NCBI RefSeq assembly: GCF_910592395.1
Contig: NC_088308.1
Coordinates: 27,667,501 to 27,731,500, forward strand
Length of the DNA stretch: 64,000 nucleotides
Direction: 5' to 3'
DNA from: Lineus longissimus
Taxonomy: Eukaryota > Nemertea > Pilidiophora > Heteronemertea > Lineidae
Under the pieces are notes generated by a model. That model made no database searches, was not told where the DNA came from, and saw nothing but the letters and a program-made list of their open reading frames with translations. Positions 1 through 11,900 of this stretch are shown here, one piece after another. Numbering within the stretch: position 1 is the stretch's first letter; every line of letters starts with the position of its first letter. The position numbers were made by a program, and so were the translations under genes.

Positions 1-1890
1 ATCATGTCTTGTTATTGATTCTCACCAGTGGAACTGAATTGAAATGAGCTGTTAGAGCACATTAGACCTTCAAGAGATCCGTGTTCCACTCGATTAGTTT
101 CTTTAATTTCCGATTAGCGCGCTCTGTCGGTCTGTCGTGTGAATGGACATCAATTGTAGTCTTCACCGGAAATCACAGTTGGCACAAGCTTATATATGCC
201 TAAACAACAGAACCGGTGTGGGGGTTTTCGGAGAAATTAGATGTATTTGGGATTTTCTTTCAAATCAAGGTTTTTAGTAAGCTTATATACCCCGGGTAGA
301 TCTAACATGAGGATTGTAACGAACATCTCAGTGAAATTTGTGGATTTTTTTTCAAATCGAGTAAGCTTATATATACCCCGGGTATATTCTTACAAGACGA
401 TTGCATCGAACAACTACAAAATTAAAAAAGAGTATCGGGCAACTGCTAGTGCAACCATATGACGCTTGTAACAATCGGCATGCCAACTGAATGAACTCTT
501 CTAAGACATTTGATATTTGACGTTGACGCTGTCAATGCCATCCCCACCGTTGATACGGTCTCGAAAAAATACGCTTTGTTCCAATCTTTTGCGACTATCA
601 ACGAGTGTCGCTTAACATAGTGCATCTTAAAAATTCATTACCTACTCTGTACTTCTCCATTAACACACCTTTAAACAGATTTCATGAGGGAGAAAAAAGG
701 CTATTTCGATCTTTAATTCAATCCAAATCCCTTACTTAATTGTGACACTGCATTAGACGGCCGAGCATACGAAGAGCTCATTATCATTATCCAAACTTAA
801 TCGAGAATTGGCTCCAGGCAAATGTCTTCTTTGAATACCTTGCGTTAAAAAATCCTGCCACCATGATAGATCGGTTCCCTATACTCACGCTCGAAGGCTT
901 CCCAGACTTATTTGCGAAACCCTCAAGCGACACTCTGTCCGTTCCTACCAAAACAATGACGGCCTCTTAATTGTGGCGGCCGTACTGAATAGCACTACCC
1001 CACATTGCCTCTGACCCTAGGTCAGCTAATTTGCTGTTCATTCCTATACGTCCCATCATCCCAATATCAAACAGAAACGAGGCAAGGCTCAAGACTATAG
1101 AGTATGCGTATGCGTATTGCATCATCACTGACACTGTTCAATTTGGTAATTTCATGGACACGGGACCACCTGACTGCTTTGCACGGCACCGTGAAAGCTT
1201 GTGGGCACATACGATTCTAGTCGCCTCTACCCCAAATCTGACATCTGGAGACGCGACCGTTTAGAGCACGAGTAGGGGCCTGTGGAGTTTGGGTTGGATC
1301 TGCTGTTGAGCACCTAAGCAGTCAGGTGAAACAATAGAGCTCCTCGAATTCACCACCACTTCAATCGACCGCAAATGGATACAAATTGGTCGTTTAAGTT
1401 TCGCCCGAGGCCTGCATACCAAGGCTTGCCGAGAGAAACTGGTGAAGGATACATGCCATTATTGCGCCTTTTACGAGGTCACATTGCCTTCATGTTGAGC
1501 GACCCGGACAAGCGCACTCAAAGTAATGGTTTAGAGAAATTGGTTTCCTGATCAAAGCCAAAAGCCTCCGTAAAGACTGGATTTCACACACGATTTCAAT
1601 ATGATTTAGCCCACCGTTTTAGAACTTTCCTATCTTGTGATAGAGAGATCCCTTTTGCTTTTCCACTTCAGCAGGATACTCTAATAGCACAAAATTGGAG
1701 GTGAACAATTTGATTGGAAGTAGTTCATATTTTTCAATTCATTAAAGCCGCCTCTGTTGATACAAAGACATAATTGGTTCGTCTGCGTCCGAAAGTGAAA
1801 TGAAATCATTCGACGTTCAAGGTCAATGATTTGTTTACATTGTGTGTTTTGATTTCAAAATCGGTTCAGCAAAACATTAAAATCCCGGCT
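1..1890. other. No recognisable gene
   Basis: I see no exon I can support here. Open frames are short and have no recognisable domain. The only structure is a set of spaced near-repeats at about 185-390, listed separately. An unseen upstream exon of the putative gene at 1911-2533 could lie here or outside the window. Confidence 0.5.
185..390. repeat. Short direct repeats around an AAGCTTATATA core
   Basis: The core AAGCTTATATA occurs near 187, 279 and 363, at spacings of about 85-90 bases. The last two copies share a longer block: TTTCAAATC upstream, then GTAAGCTTATATA and CCCCGGGTA. This looks like a local duplication of roughly 90 bp with a degenerate first copy. Confidence 0.55.
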
Positions 1891-1910
1891 TTTGATCATC
1901 GTGTTGACAG

Positions 1911-2533
1911 ACTCAATCTCTCATATGAGGCAGACTTATTTCTATCATTCATCACTTTGTGGTTCAGACAAAACGAATGGTGAATGTGGTGCCGATTACA
2001 GAACGATAGAGACTTTTATTGTCCATTTATCCATTGCTTCAGTTCTGGGTTGCATTGTGACTTTCGTTTCAGAGGACATTCATTTCTGTTGCACTGGCTT
2101 CAAATGTGAGAAGAGCATCTCTGCCTTTCTGGCAAAGAATTTTGTTGCAAACTTTTTGCCTTGCCTCTTTGTGCCTATATCCGCTCCCAGGGACAGGCGG
2201 TACCGCGACTGCTCACGGTGAATGCTTCTTACAACCTCGTCAGTCAATCAAACACTGCCTTTATGTGATCACAAGAGACCCAAACTCCGAAAAACCCATT
2301 GAATTTGCATACGTCCTGCTTTGGTTGCAGTTGATGCCGCACTGTTGTTAATTTCCTTGATAATTGGCCTTCATCTAAAAGATGCCTCTTCTCAGGGGAA
2401 TGAAATGCTGCAGGCGTTTGTGATGCTGACGGTAAACATGGTATACGTAGCTCTGTTGTGCGTTCGGAGGAGCAAAAAATACCACTTTGCGGATTTACCC
2501 GTCCGCCGATCCGATGATTCAAGTGATGCATAA
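1911..2533 (+). CDS. Putative C-terminal part of a small multi-TM protein (hypothetical)
   Basis: I do not recognise this protein. Two compatible exons can be proposed: 1911-2105 (acceptor GTTGACAG, donor T|GTGAGA) and 2331-2533 (acceptor GGTTGCAG, stop TAA). They join in phase. The joined reading has three hydrophobic stretches, around VHLSIASVLGCIVTFV, DAALLLISLIIGL and AFVMLTVNMVYVALLC. A basic RRSKK and a polar tail ending SSDA follow. Cysteines cluster before the first stretch (CGSDKTNGEC) and after it (CC). The pattern suggests the last three helices of a four-TM protein whose first exon is not seen. The first acceptor has a weak pyrimidine tract, and the stretch between the exons has an in-frame stop, which fits an intron. 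A chance pair of open frames remains possible. Confidence 0.35.
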
Positions 2534-2868
2534 CCAAGGTAGCTGGATAAAAGATAGAGCTTGTTTAATTTGTATTCGTCATTAGGTTGTCTTTATCTAG
2601 CGGACCTGAATTAAAAATCAAAAGATGTGCCCAACCTTGGATGACACCCTTTGATACACTTGGCTGGCATTGATAAGAATGACAATGAAAGAACTATGGT
2701 AGCCATGATACCGTTCGTCAATTTCATTTACAGGGTAATGGTAACATCGTACGCTGGTCACATCGGAACCAACCTCCTCACACCAAAGTTTCCTTCTTCC
2801 TGATAATGTTGTAAAGGTGTCTCTGCGCTAAAATCGATATGATACCGCATGTTAACTTCTCGTTGCAG

Positions 2869-2964
2869 GGACAAAGCCAGGCGACGTGGGCGCGTAGACG
2901 GTTGATGGACGTCTCACCGCGGCTTATGACCATTACTAAGAGGACAAATTAACCAGCTTTCAGG
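2869..2964 (+). other. Probable 5' UTR part of the GPCR exon
   Basis: An acceptor-like CGTTGCAG ends at 2868, and about 96 bases separate it from the GPCR start codon. This suggests that the first coding exon begins at 2869 and that a noncoding first exon lies further upstream. Confidence 0.45.
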
Positions 2965-5900
2965 ATGAATACAACTTGGGATTACGTTACGCTCGATCCG
3001 AGCACCATAACCGCGGATTCAACGGATTGGGATGATGAGAACAACTTAACGGATCTCAACCACTACATCCGTAAAAACACAACTGAAAAAGTGGCGATAA
3101 CTGACCACACTTGGCCCATTTATTCGGCCACTATCATCACTTGTCTCTACGTTTTCGTCATCATTTTCGCAATCGGAGGAAACGCCGTGGTGTGTTATGT
3201 TGTATTGGGTTTCCAGAGAATGCGGACAGTCACCAATTACTTCATAGTGAACTTAGCCTTCAGTGACATAATGATGGCTATCCTGTGCATTCCTTTCTCT
3301 TTCGTTGCTAATACCATGTACACGTATTGGCCATTTGGGCCGGTGTTGTGTCCTGTTGTTACTTATTGCCAAACCGTCTCAGTGTTCCTCAGTTGTTTAA
3401 CACTTGTCGCTATCGCTATAGATCGCTACGTTGCCATAATTCATCCTCTAAAGCCAAGGCTAACAGTGAAACAAGCCTTTGTCGTGATTGCGATCATCTG
3501 GGTTCTTGCTACGGGAGTTTCCTTACCAGTGGCAATCCTCTCGCGGATAGAAAGGCGAAAAGACCATCGGAAAATCTTTCGGGATTATTGCACGGAAATC
3601 TGGCAATCGTCTCAGCAGAAATATAACTACAGCCTCTCCATCATGTTATTGCAGTACTTCATTCCCTTATCTGTTTTCGTGTGGACCTATATCAGGATAG
3701 GCGTGGTGATATGGGTTAAGAAACCTCCCGGGGAGGCAGAGAATAACAGAGATCGACGAATGAATGCATCAAAACGAAAGGTGAGTGGTAAGGTGAAACT
3801 TCGACCCAACACTGCAACTAATGAAGAGTTCAATGCAATTGTTAAGAGCCCATTTTAAATTTTTCACTGTGCAGCGGCACAGTTGAACAGCGTCAGACTG
3901 GTGATCTAAAGGTCCTGGGTTCGAGGCTCGACCACAGTGTCGCAATGTCCATTCAGCCCAGAGAAACTCTCCGCCCTGACATCAAAGCCTTGGTGGTTCA
4001 GCGGTTAGAATGCTGGACCTTCGAACCGGTGGTCACCGGTTCGACTCCCACGTGATTCCACAACATTTTCTCTTTTTTCTCTTTATTTTCTTGTTATTTA
4101 TTCATTTATTCAGTGCTTCAGAGCATGTTTTTACGTGGATTGAAGCACTTTTGAATATGGTATATCATTATATAATTATTATTATTCATGTACATAAAGA
4201 AATTTTCGTTACTGTGATGAAATGTGAACTTAAAACACAAAACAAAAATTAAATGCTCTTCTGAGAAAGCGTTGCGAAATACATTTTGATATTGGCCTTC
4301 TAACCTAAAGTTTTCGGATGAATGATGGGGAGTTAGTAATGGCGGTAATTCCGCTGCAGTACCGCGATGTCTATTCAATAAAATGCCGCATAAAGTTCTA
4401 TTTGTCAAATCAAGTAAATTGTTTGAAAACTTTTTAAATCACGTACACTTTACTTTCTAAAAATCATCGATATCAGCATCAGAATCTCTGTTCCAATAAA
4501 GCAGGGTTTTTTTCCAAATAAATGAGGTACCTTTTCGAACAGGCATGCCTGCAGCTTCGTAATAATGAGAAAATGTTTGGTTTTTGACTGCACTTAACAT
4601 CTGGGTTTGATGATTGTCAGCGTCTACGTTTGGTTGGCAGCACTCACGCAGCCAGTCCATTCTGCTGTTGTTACAATAATGGATATATTGCGTATGTGTC
4701 CCCTTCTTCAATAATCTTGAGACCCGCTCACTTTAGCGAGCTGTCAGACTACATAACAGTAAGAGTATAGCAAATTTGATGCGAACCCCAATGCACAACA
4801 TCGACAGGAATGGATATTCATTTAGGAGACCAGTGAGATAGTGGTATATAGTGGCTGGGCTCATATTCAGGTTGTCGTGGGTTTGACCCTCGGAAGTGTC
4901 AACACTGTTTCGTCTTTGTAAGCTTTTTCTAGATCATATAAGTAACAAAGGAAGTCTTTGTCGCCCCGAGCTTAATTACACCACTTCTTATTGCCATTAC
5001 CATTAGCGATGACACTATCATCTCCTATGAATCTTGGCCAGGTATTAAATGATAAAAAGCCATTGAAGATCTGGTAGAACTCGCGGCCGCCTTAAGTTCA
5101 TTATCTCCACAAGAAAGCGCACAGTGTTTGGAAATAGGAACGAATATACTCTTGAGAAATCAGCGTTTGTCTCAGTGTTCATATAATAAATTGCTTATAA
5201 AATATACATGTGTCACCCAATATGACATCAAACATTTCTATATGACAGTAGTGCTGAATCATACCCCAAAATGAAGCTCACAGCCCAAGTAATTTGGGTT
5301 GTTCATTGTGTTGAAATTGCTTTCGTCTGCTGATAATGAAATATGTAACCCCCATATTTATCAGAACAAGTACCTCTTCGCTCAACACGTTGTTGGGAAG
5401 TCTATGATGGGAAAAACCTGAGTGCTCGAAGAAAAACTCACTCCTGACAATAGCCATGCTGGCTTGATAATGATAAAATGTACAATTAATGGACCAGAAG
5501 AAGGACCAATGGGTCAATACATTTGAATTTATTTTGAGTAAGATAAGTACCCGACCTACTCATCTGATAGCAGGATTAAGTGAGAAGATCGGTCATGCCC
5601 GCCATTTTAACTTCACTCAACTAATTCTTCATTTCTCGCTTGAGGTGAACATGCATGCACTGATTCAAAATAGCAGGCGAGACCGAGCTGCTCACTTCGT
5701 CCTGCCATCTGTTGGATTGATCGGTTGTCAATCTAGTTTTAATTGAGTAGACATTGCCCAGAATCTGGAAAAATATGGCGTGTTTTCTTGTCAATGGCCT
5801 TGAGCAGAAGTGCTCATGCAGATATTATCCTGATCCTTCTGGCATCGTGTAGCTAATTTGCCTTGGTGGTGTCAAAGATGTCCCACAACATCATTTGAAT

Positions 5901-8900
5901 AAGGATCTATCCGCAACCAAGCGAGAACGTTTTTTGAAATATACATCTCCGAGCAAAATCAGATGCACTGTATTCGAAACGCAATCTATTAGATTACACC
6001 TAAACGCCTACTGAAATGCTAAAGACAAGATTGGATTTCATGACTTTCTCGATAATCCACCGAAGAAAACTTCGAGGGGGAATTTTCGATATCTCTCCAA
6101 TGGTATTTTTATCATTTTTGCTTATCCGAAAGCCGATCTTCCATCGAACTATTCTTGCGTTCCATCATGTTCATTTAGGCATGCTTCACTTCAAATTTAA
6201 TAGAAAACATCACGATTGTTAGAATTGGACGCATAGTAGGGGAGAGGCGGTACACGGAGAACTTGATAACAGACGCAACTAACTCTGTTGGAATGTAAAG
6301 CAATTCTTGTAACACTGGTAGTCAATATCTCAGCTCAAGTCATCTGAAGATGCTGTCGAAGAGTAATAAAGGCTTACTGTATATGGTACATAAACACTTT
6401 ACATGAGCTTTGACATTGAGCACATGTAAAAAGGTTGCTGACTTACTTCATGTTCAATCAACGGGCTAAAAGTATTAATCATACTGTATATTCTGCGATA
6501 ACGAGACTTGTCCTGAACTATTGATGGATCAGCTGTGATTATTTCATGATATGAAGAACCAATGTAGGACTACGGAATGAAAGGTCCTTTCGGAAAAATT
6601 GGTCCCCGAGTCCTCGATATGATACTACAATGTACTTAACGCTTCGCCAATATTGTCAGCCCGCGATAAGCTGCTGTAAATGATTTCATCGCCGCTCAGA
6701 AGACGTGGGTGCCTAAGATGATAGCATCAAAGGTAAACCCACTGACCTGATAGAATGATCACTTCATCCGTCTTGGTCAACCTTGAAGAGACGTTTTTCC
6801 AGTTTTATATTGGTCCGTTTATCATTTTTGCTGAAATTCTGAGTCAAATTGTCCGGAAAAGATTATCATCTCTGCCTATTTGAATTATCGCATCACTTTC
6901 AGTCGTATTAACTAACTGTTGGTTTTTTGAGGTGTTTTTTTTTGTGTCGGGCTTTTTCTTCTCATAATTCACTGATTAAACTCAGAAACGTGGTTACCCG
7001 GGAATATTGTCAGGCGTTGAATTAAGAAATCCGTTTGTTTAGCTCTGTGAATGTTTATCTCATTACCATCTGGTTTTACTACTTATAAAAACGTCGTTTG
7101 TTCCATTTCTTCCCGATATCGTGCTTCTCAGAATCAGTGCAGCCGAAAAAGGTTTCTTTGTCGAGGCATCTCAGTGCGGACCTTAAAAGTAATTTACGGC
7201 GTTACTATACATGCCAATCTCGCACCGATATTACACAATGATGCTGATTTATGATTATTCATTTCATACTCGCTAGGAAATTACGCCGTCACACAACCGG
7301 AATTGTTTATTACGTACGCCAGAAATCTGCATCCAAAATGGCTGAAATAAAGGAGATGATGGTTATTGGAAACATGATTATCTTTAGACAAAGCTTAGCC
7401 CATTGTCCCCGTGACATTTTGCAGTGACGGTTATTGAAATTTAGGCTGATGGGAGCGACCGAGCACGGAGGAGCATTTATGTAATTGCCCGCGCACCTCC
7501 GGTAAATATCAATGGTTATAGCTGCATTATATCCTTCGCTATTTTTTTTATAAAAATAAGTTACCTTCATTTGGTTAATTATGGTATACTGATCCTAATC
7601 GGTGGAAGTATTCTGTCCATTACTGATGACAGTTTGGATAAATGACAGCCCTAACCCAACCGAAAACTTCACTTCATTCGAAAAACCATTGTATTGGCAT
7701 CTGTTACCGTCATCCTTTCACACATTCTCCATCCACTTCCAAGTTCTAAAACCATTGTATTGGCATCTGTTACTGTCGTCCTTTCACACGTTCTCCTCCC
7801 ACTTCCAAGTTCTAAAACCATTGTATTGGCATCTGTTACCGTCGTCCTTTCACACGTTCTCCTCCCACTTCCAAGTTCTAAAACCATTGTATTGGCATCT
7901 GTTACCGTCGTCCTTTCACACATTCTCCATCCACTTCCAAGTTCTAAAACCATTGTATTGGCATCTGTTACCGTCGTCCTTTCACACGTTCTCCTCCCAC
8001 TTCCAAGTTCTAAAACCATTGTATTGGCATCTGTTACCGTCGTCCTTTCACACGTTCTCCTCCCACTTCCAAGTTCTAAAACCATTGTATTGGCATCTGT
8101 TACCGTCATCCTTTCACACATTCTCCTCCCACTTCCAAGTTCTAAAACCATTGTATTGGCATCTGTTACCGTCGTCCTTTCACACATTCTCCACCCACTT
8201 CCAAGTTCTAAAACCATTGTATTGGCATCTGTTACCGTCGTCCTTTCACACATTCTCCACCCACTTCCAAGTTCTAAAACCATTGTATTGGCATCTGTTA
8301 CCGTCGTCCTTTCACACATTCTCCACCCACTTCCAAGTTCTAAAACCATTGTATTGGCATCTGTTACCGTCGTCCTTTCACACATTCTCCACCCACTTCC
8401 AAGTTCTAAAACCATTGTATTGGCATCTGTTACCGTCGTCCTTTCACACGTTCTCCTCCCACTTCCAAGTTCTAAAACCATTGTATTGGCATCTGTTACC
8501 GTCGTCCTTTCACACATTCTCCACCCACTTCCAAGTTCTAAAACCATCGTATTGGCATCTGTTACCGTCGTCCTTTCACACATTCTCCACCCACTTCCAA
8601 GTTCTAAAACACTTTGTTTGCAATGTTTCATGGATTATGTTTTGGTGAGATAACCATCAACCTCTTGAGCTTGTAAAAAGTGTGTCAAAAGCATGTTCTC
8701 GTTGGAGTATGCCTTGAATACAAAGTACTGGTTGTCTTACCAGTATACTGCTCGGGTAGAGCTGTCATTATCTCCAAAACTTCGGCGAGTCGCCTCGGTT
8801 TGGTCTACATTTTAGCACCACCCTTGCGGTGTTTGGCTATGTGACGAATACCTCTAGTTTGATATCAGTTTCTTGAAAAGCATAACTTGTCCAATCAGCA

Positions 8901-11900
8901 ATGGCCATACGTTGACAGAATTCCTCTGGAGAGCTACTGCAACATAAAAACCTTTGAGAAGTCAAAAAATAGGAAATGCGAAGTCTCTCGGGGAAGAAAG
9001 CAACAATTGATTAAGTGAAAGTGACAAAGGCGGTCTGAATGAGGGAACTGGGGCTTAACAGTCGAGCCGTCTCTCCAGATCACAAGCAGCTGTTTGACTC
9101 AGATTAGGTCACCAATATTTCTTTGATAAGACTATGATATTTAAAGGGAAAGCAACACATTAACAGACCAAGTCATGACTTGTCATCCCAAACCTCATAT
9201 GTTAGGCCACGACGAAAAAATCAGTCAGCTCTTGGTGATGGGCCAGTACACAAATTAAGCTCACTGTAGCCATGCATTCTTCCTTGTATCATTAAACTGA
9301 TGTGGATAATTTAGGTTATTTTTATAGTAAGTACACAAACGTTTCTGTTAATAAAACGAGAACGGAAATTAATCTAGCGTTAGAAGCCTTGGGGCGTCAT
9401 TGTGCAGGGACGTACGTCCGGGCTGAGCCGCCCGTGTGCCTTCAATTTTGGCTTCAGCTACCACCGAACAAACACAAACTTGGCTTCCATTCCCTATTTA
9501 GCCCACAGATACAAATTTTGATATTATGTACCGGATATTATCATGATATAGATCGCTGTCGGGTGTCAACATCTAAGAAAATATTCTAACCGTGTCCTTT
9601 TGAATATTACTTACAGTACATCCTAATCAGAGTCGTGAAACCATAAAATGCGTCAGTAGTTAATGGCATCATGGTTGATTGAAATTGGTTGTAGATTCCA
9701 CATATTCACCAGTTTCTCCTTTAAACAGCCGGATATAGGCCGCTGGGGCGAAGATTTGAGAATCATGGAGTGTACGGAATCTCATTTCAATGGCATTAGT
9801 TTACATTGTATCTTCATCATAGCAGCAGGAGTCGCAAGACCGCTCGGCTCCAATTCCTGATGGGGCATTCAGTGACAAAGTTGGGTCGCCAGTAGAGTTT
9901 TTGTGGGGAAAAAGCTAAGATATACAAAATCTCTTTCCTGCGTCTCTGAAATCACAACATAGCATCGATGTGGCTACATATAGAGTCGTCGAATAATGTG
10001 ATGATTCTCCAACCAAATGGTATAAAGTTCGTCAATATTTTCCCTAATTAGGGTGAGAATTGTCCGGCGTGATATTACAATCTCAATAAATGGTCAAACT
10101 GTCAAATAAACCAATCAGATTCCAACCAATTTATGCCAAGATGTGACCTGGTCACGTCTATTAGACATAAAGCTATATCTTTCTGATTTGGCTTGTCCAT
10201 TCCAGTATACCATCGTTTGCCTCTGTTTGGTAGGAATTAGTGATGTAACGTCAATTGCGTCAAACTGTGGCGTGCAATAAGAAAGCTCTCTCGTTTACAG
10301 ACAAGCTGCCTCATCTGAGCTCCTAAATTCCGTTACAGAATTCAGCCTAATTGCTTCAAGTCGAGAAAAACAGGCGAACAGTATCGTTTACCAGCCTAAT
10401 TCCGTATTGGCCCTTAGATAACTCTTCATTCTGGCTTATAATACATATTATTGGGTTATTCAAGCAGACGTCAGTTGATGAAATTGTCACTGATATTATT
10501 TCCATATCGGGAATTGATACGACAAGGTTTGATAAACCACCGCAAAAAATTCTAGACAGAATTTGCGAATGGGATGTTTTCATGAGCGAGCTGAAGTGAT
10601 TGTGCAAAATGCTAGTGTCGAAATCTGATATCCCATCCGAAAAAACGAAAAGCCAATCAAATATCAAACATTGAAAGCCCTTCCCCGCCTATACAAAAAG
10701 AACCATACACCGAAAAGGTGGTGAACGCAATGTCATTTTCGCTTTTCCGTACGCGACAGTCGTGGAAATAACCTCGGTCATCTTTCAACTGGAAGCTAGC
10801 TATATACAATGCAAGTTACAGGCAAAGCGCCTTTTCTTGGCCCTTCTGCCTTACCCACTTGGATAACATTGCCGGTGGTCAGACTCGGGCTCAGGGAACA
10901 ATTAACCGTCCTCATCGCTCATCAGTTCATCGGACATCGCCTTGTCGGGCTGGTGGTCAACATGGATGAAGTGTTTTACTGCTTTGATTCGATCTGATCA
11001 TCGTCAAATTACTTTTCCATATTCTCGGCGTTTGTTGATCCCAGACAAGATGGGGACGACCCTCTCATTAGCAGATAGTCGGACCAGTATCAGCCTGTTG
11101 ACGAGAACGACCGAATATGGCCCTACCTTCTGCAATCAGTGAGGTCAACCGCGAGGCAAATCATTCTCATGGCCTATTTTGATAAGACACCGATTGCTCA
11201 TCACTCCGTGTTGACCACTAGTTATGAGATCGCCCAACTCTATGACTGGTAACTCTGATCAATATGGCTACGCACATTAACTGCCGAATCTTGAATCAAT
11301 AGACAAACTATCAGTCAAATTCTTTCTTTTCGCCCAGTGGCGCCCAAGGAGAACGCCAACCATCGAATGCTGATCGGTCTTCCAAATAATCATCATTGGA
11401 TGAATGACAAGGCAAGTGTTAGACATTCCGGCATAACAGTTCGGTGTTTTCCGAAGTATTCTCTGAGATTATACGAACAACCAGTCTTGTGACTCGTATG
11501 ATCATGTAGCCTACCCATATTGCCCGCGGAACCCCTGGACTATAACATAAGTTTTTCTTGTGATATACGCATTTTCCCAGGCGCTATCCAGGGAAGGCTG
11601 CTCGATAGATTGGCAGGCCTGCCTTGAATATACAAAATCACGATATGATATTATCAGTTGGGGAACTGATTCTCCAGAAGGCATATCGGCAAATAGAGAA
11701 TAGGCGCGGCATACAGGCGTTATTCGAACAACACCATCGATTACCACCTGATGATACATTCCCTTGATTAACCTTATCCCTCTTTACCTGGAGTCCGAGC
11801 CATCTGCCTATGACGGGATTAATTTCTCTATTACCTGAGTGAATGTCAGTAACGAGAGCACGTGCGCCACTCTCAGGTCAACGGACAGTGATGAATGGCC

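Noticed and set aside
1031-1264. Plus-strand open frame of 77 codons
   Set aside because: No domain, no splice context and no start context worth noting.
3990-4055. Functional tRNA gene
   Set aside because: A and B boxes are present but the acceptor stem does not pair.
7602-8653. Three overlapping open frames of 319-348 codons on both strands
   Set aside because: All run through the 66-bp minisatellite; its length is divisible by three and the unit is stop-free, so the frames are automatic.
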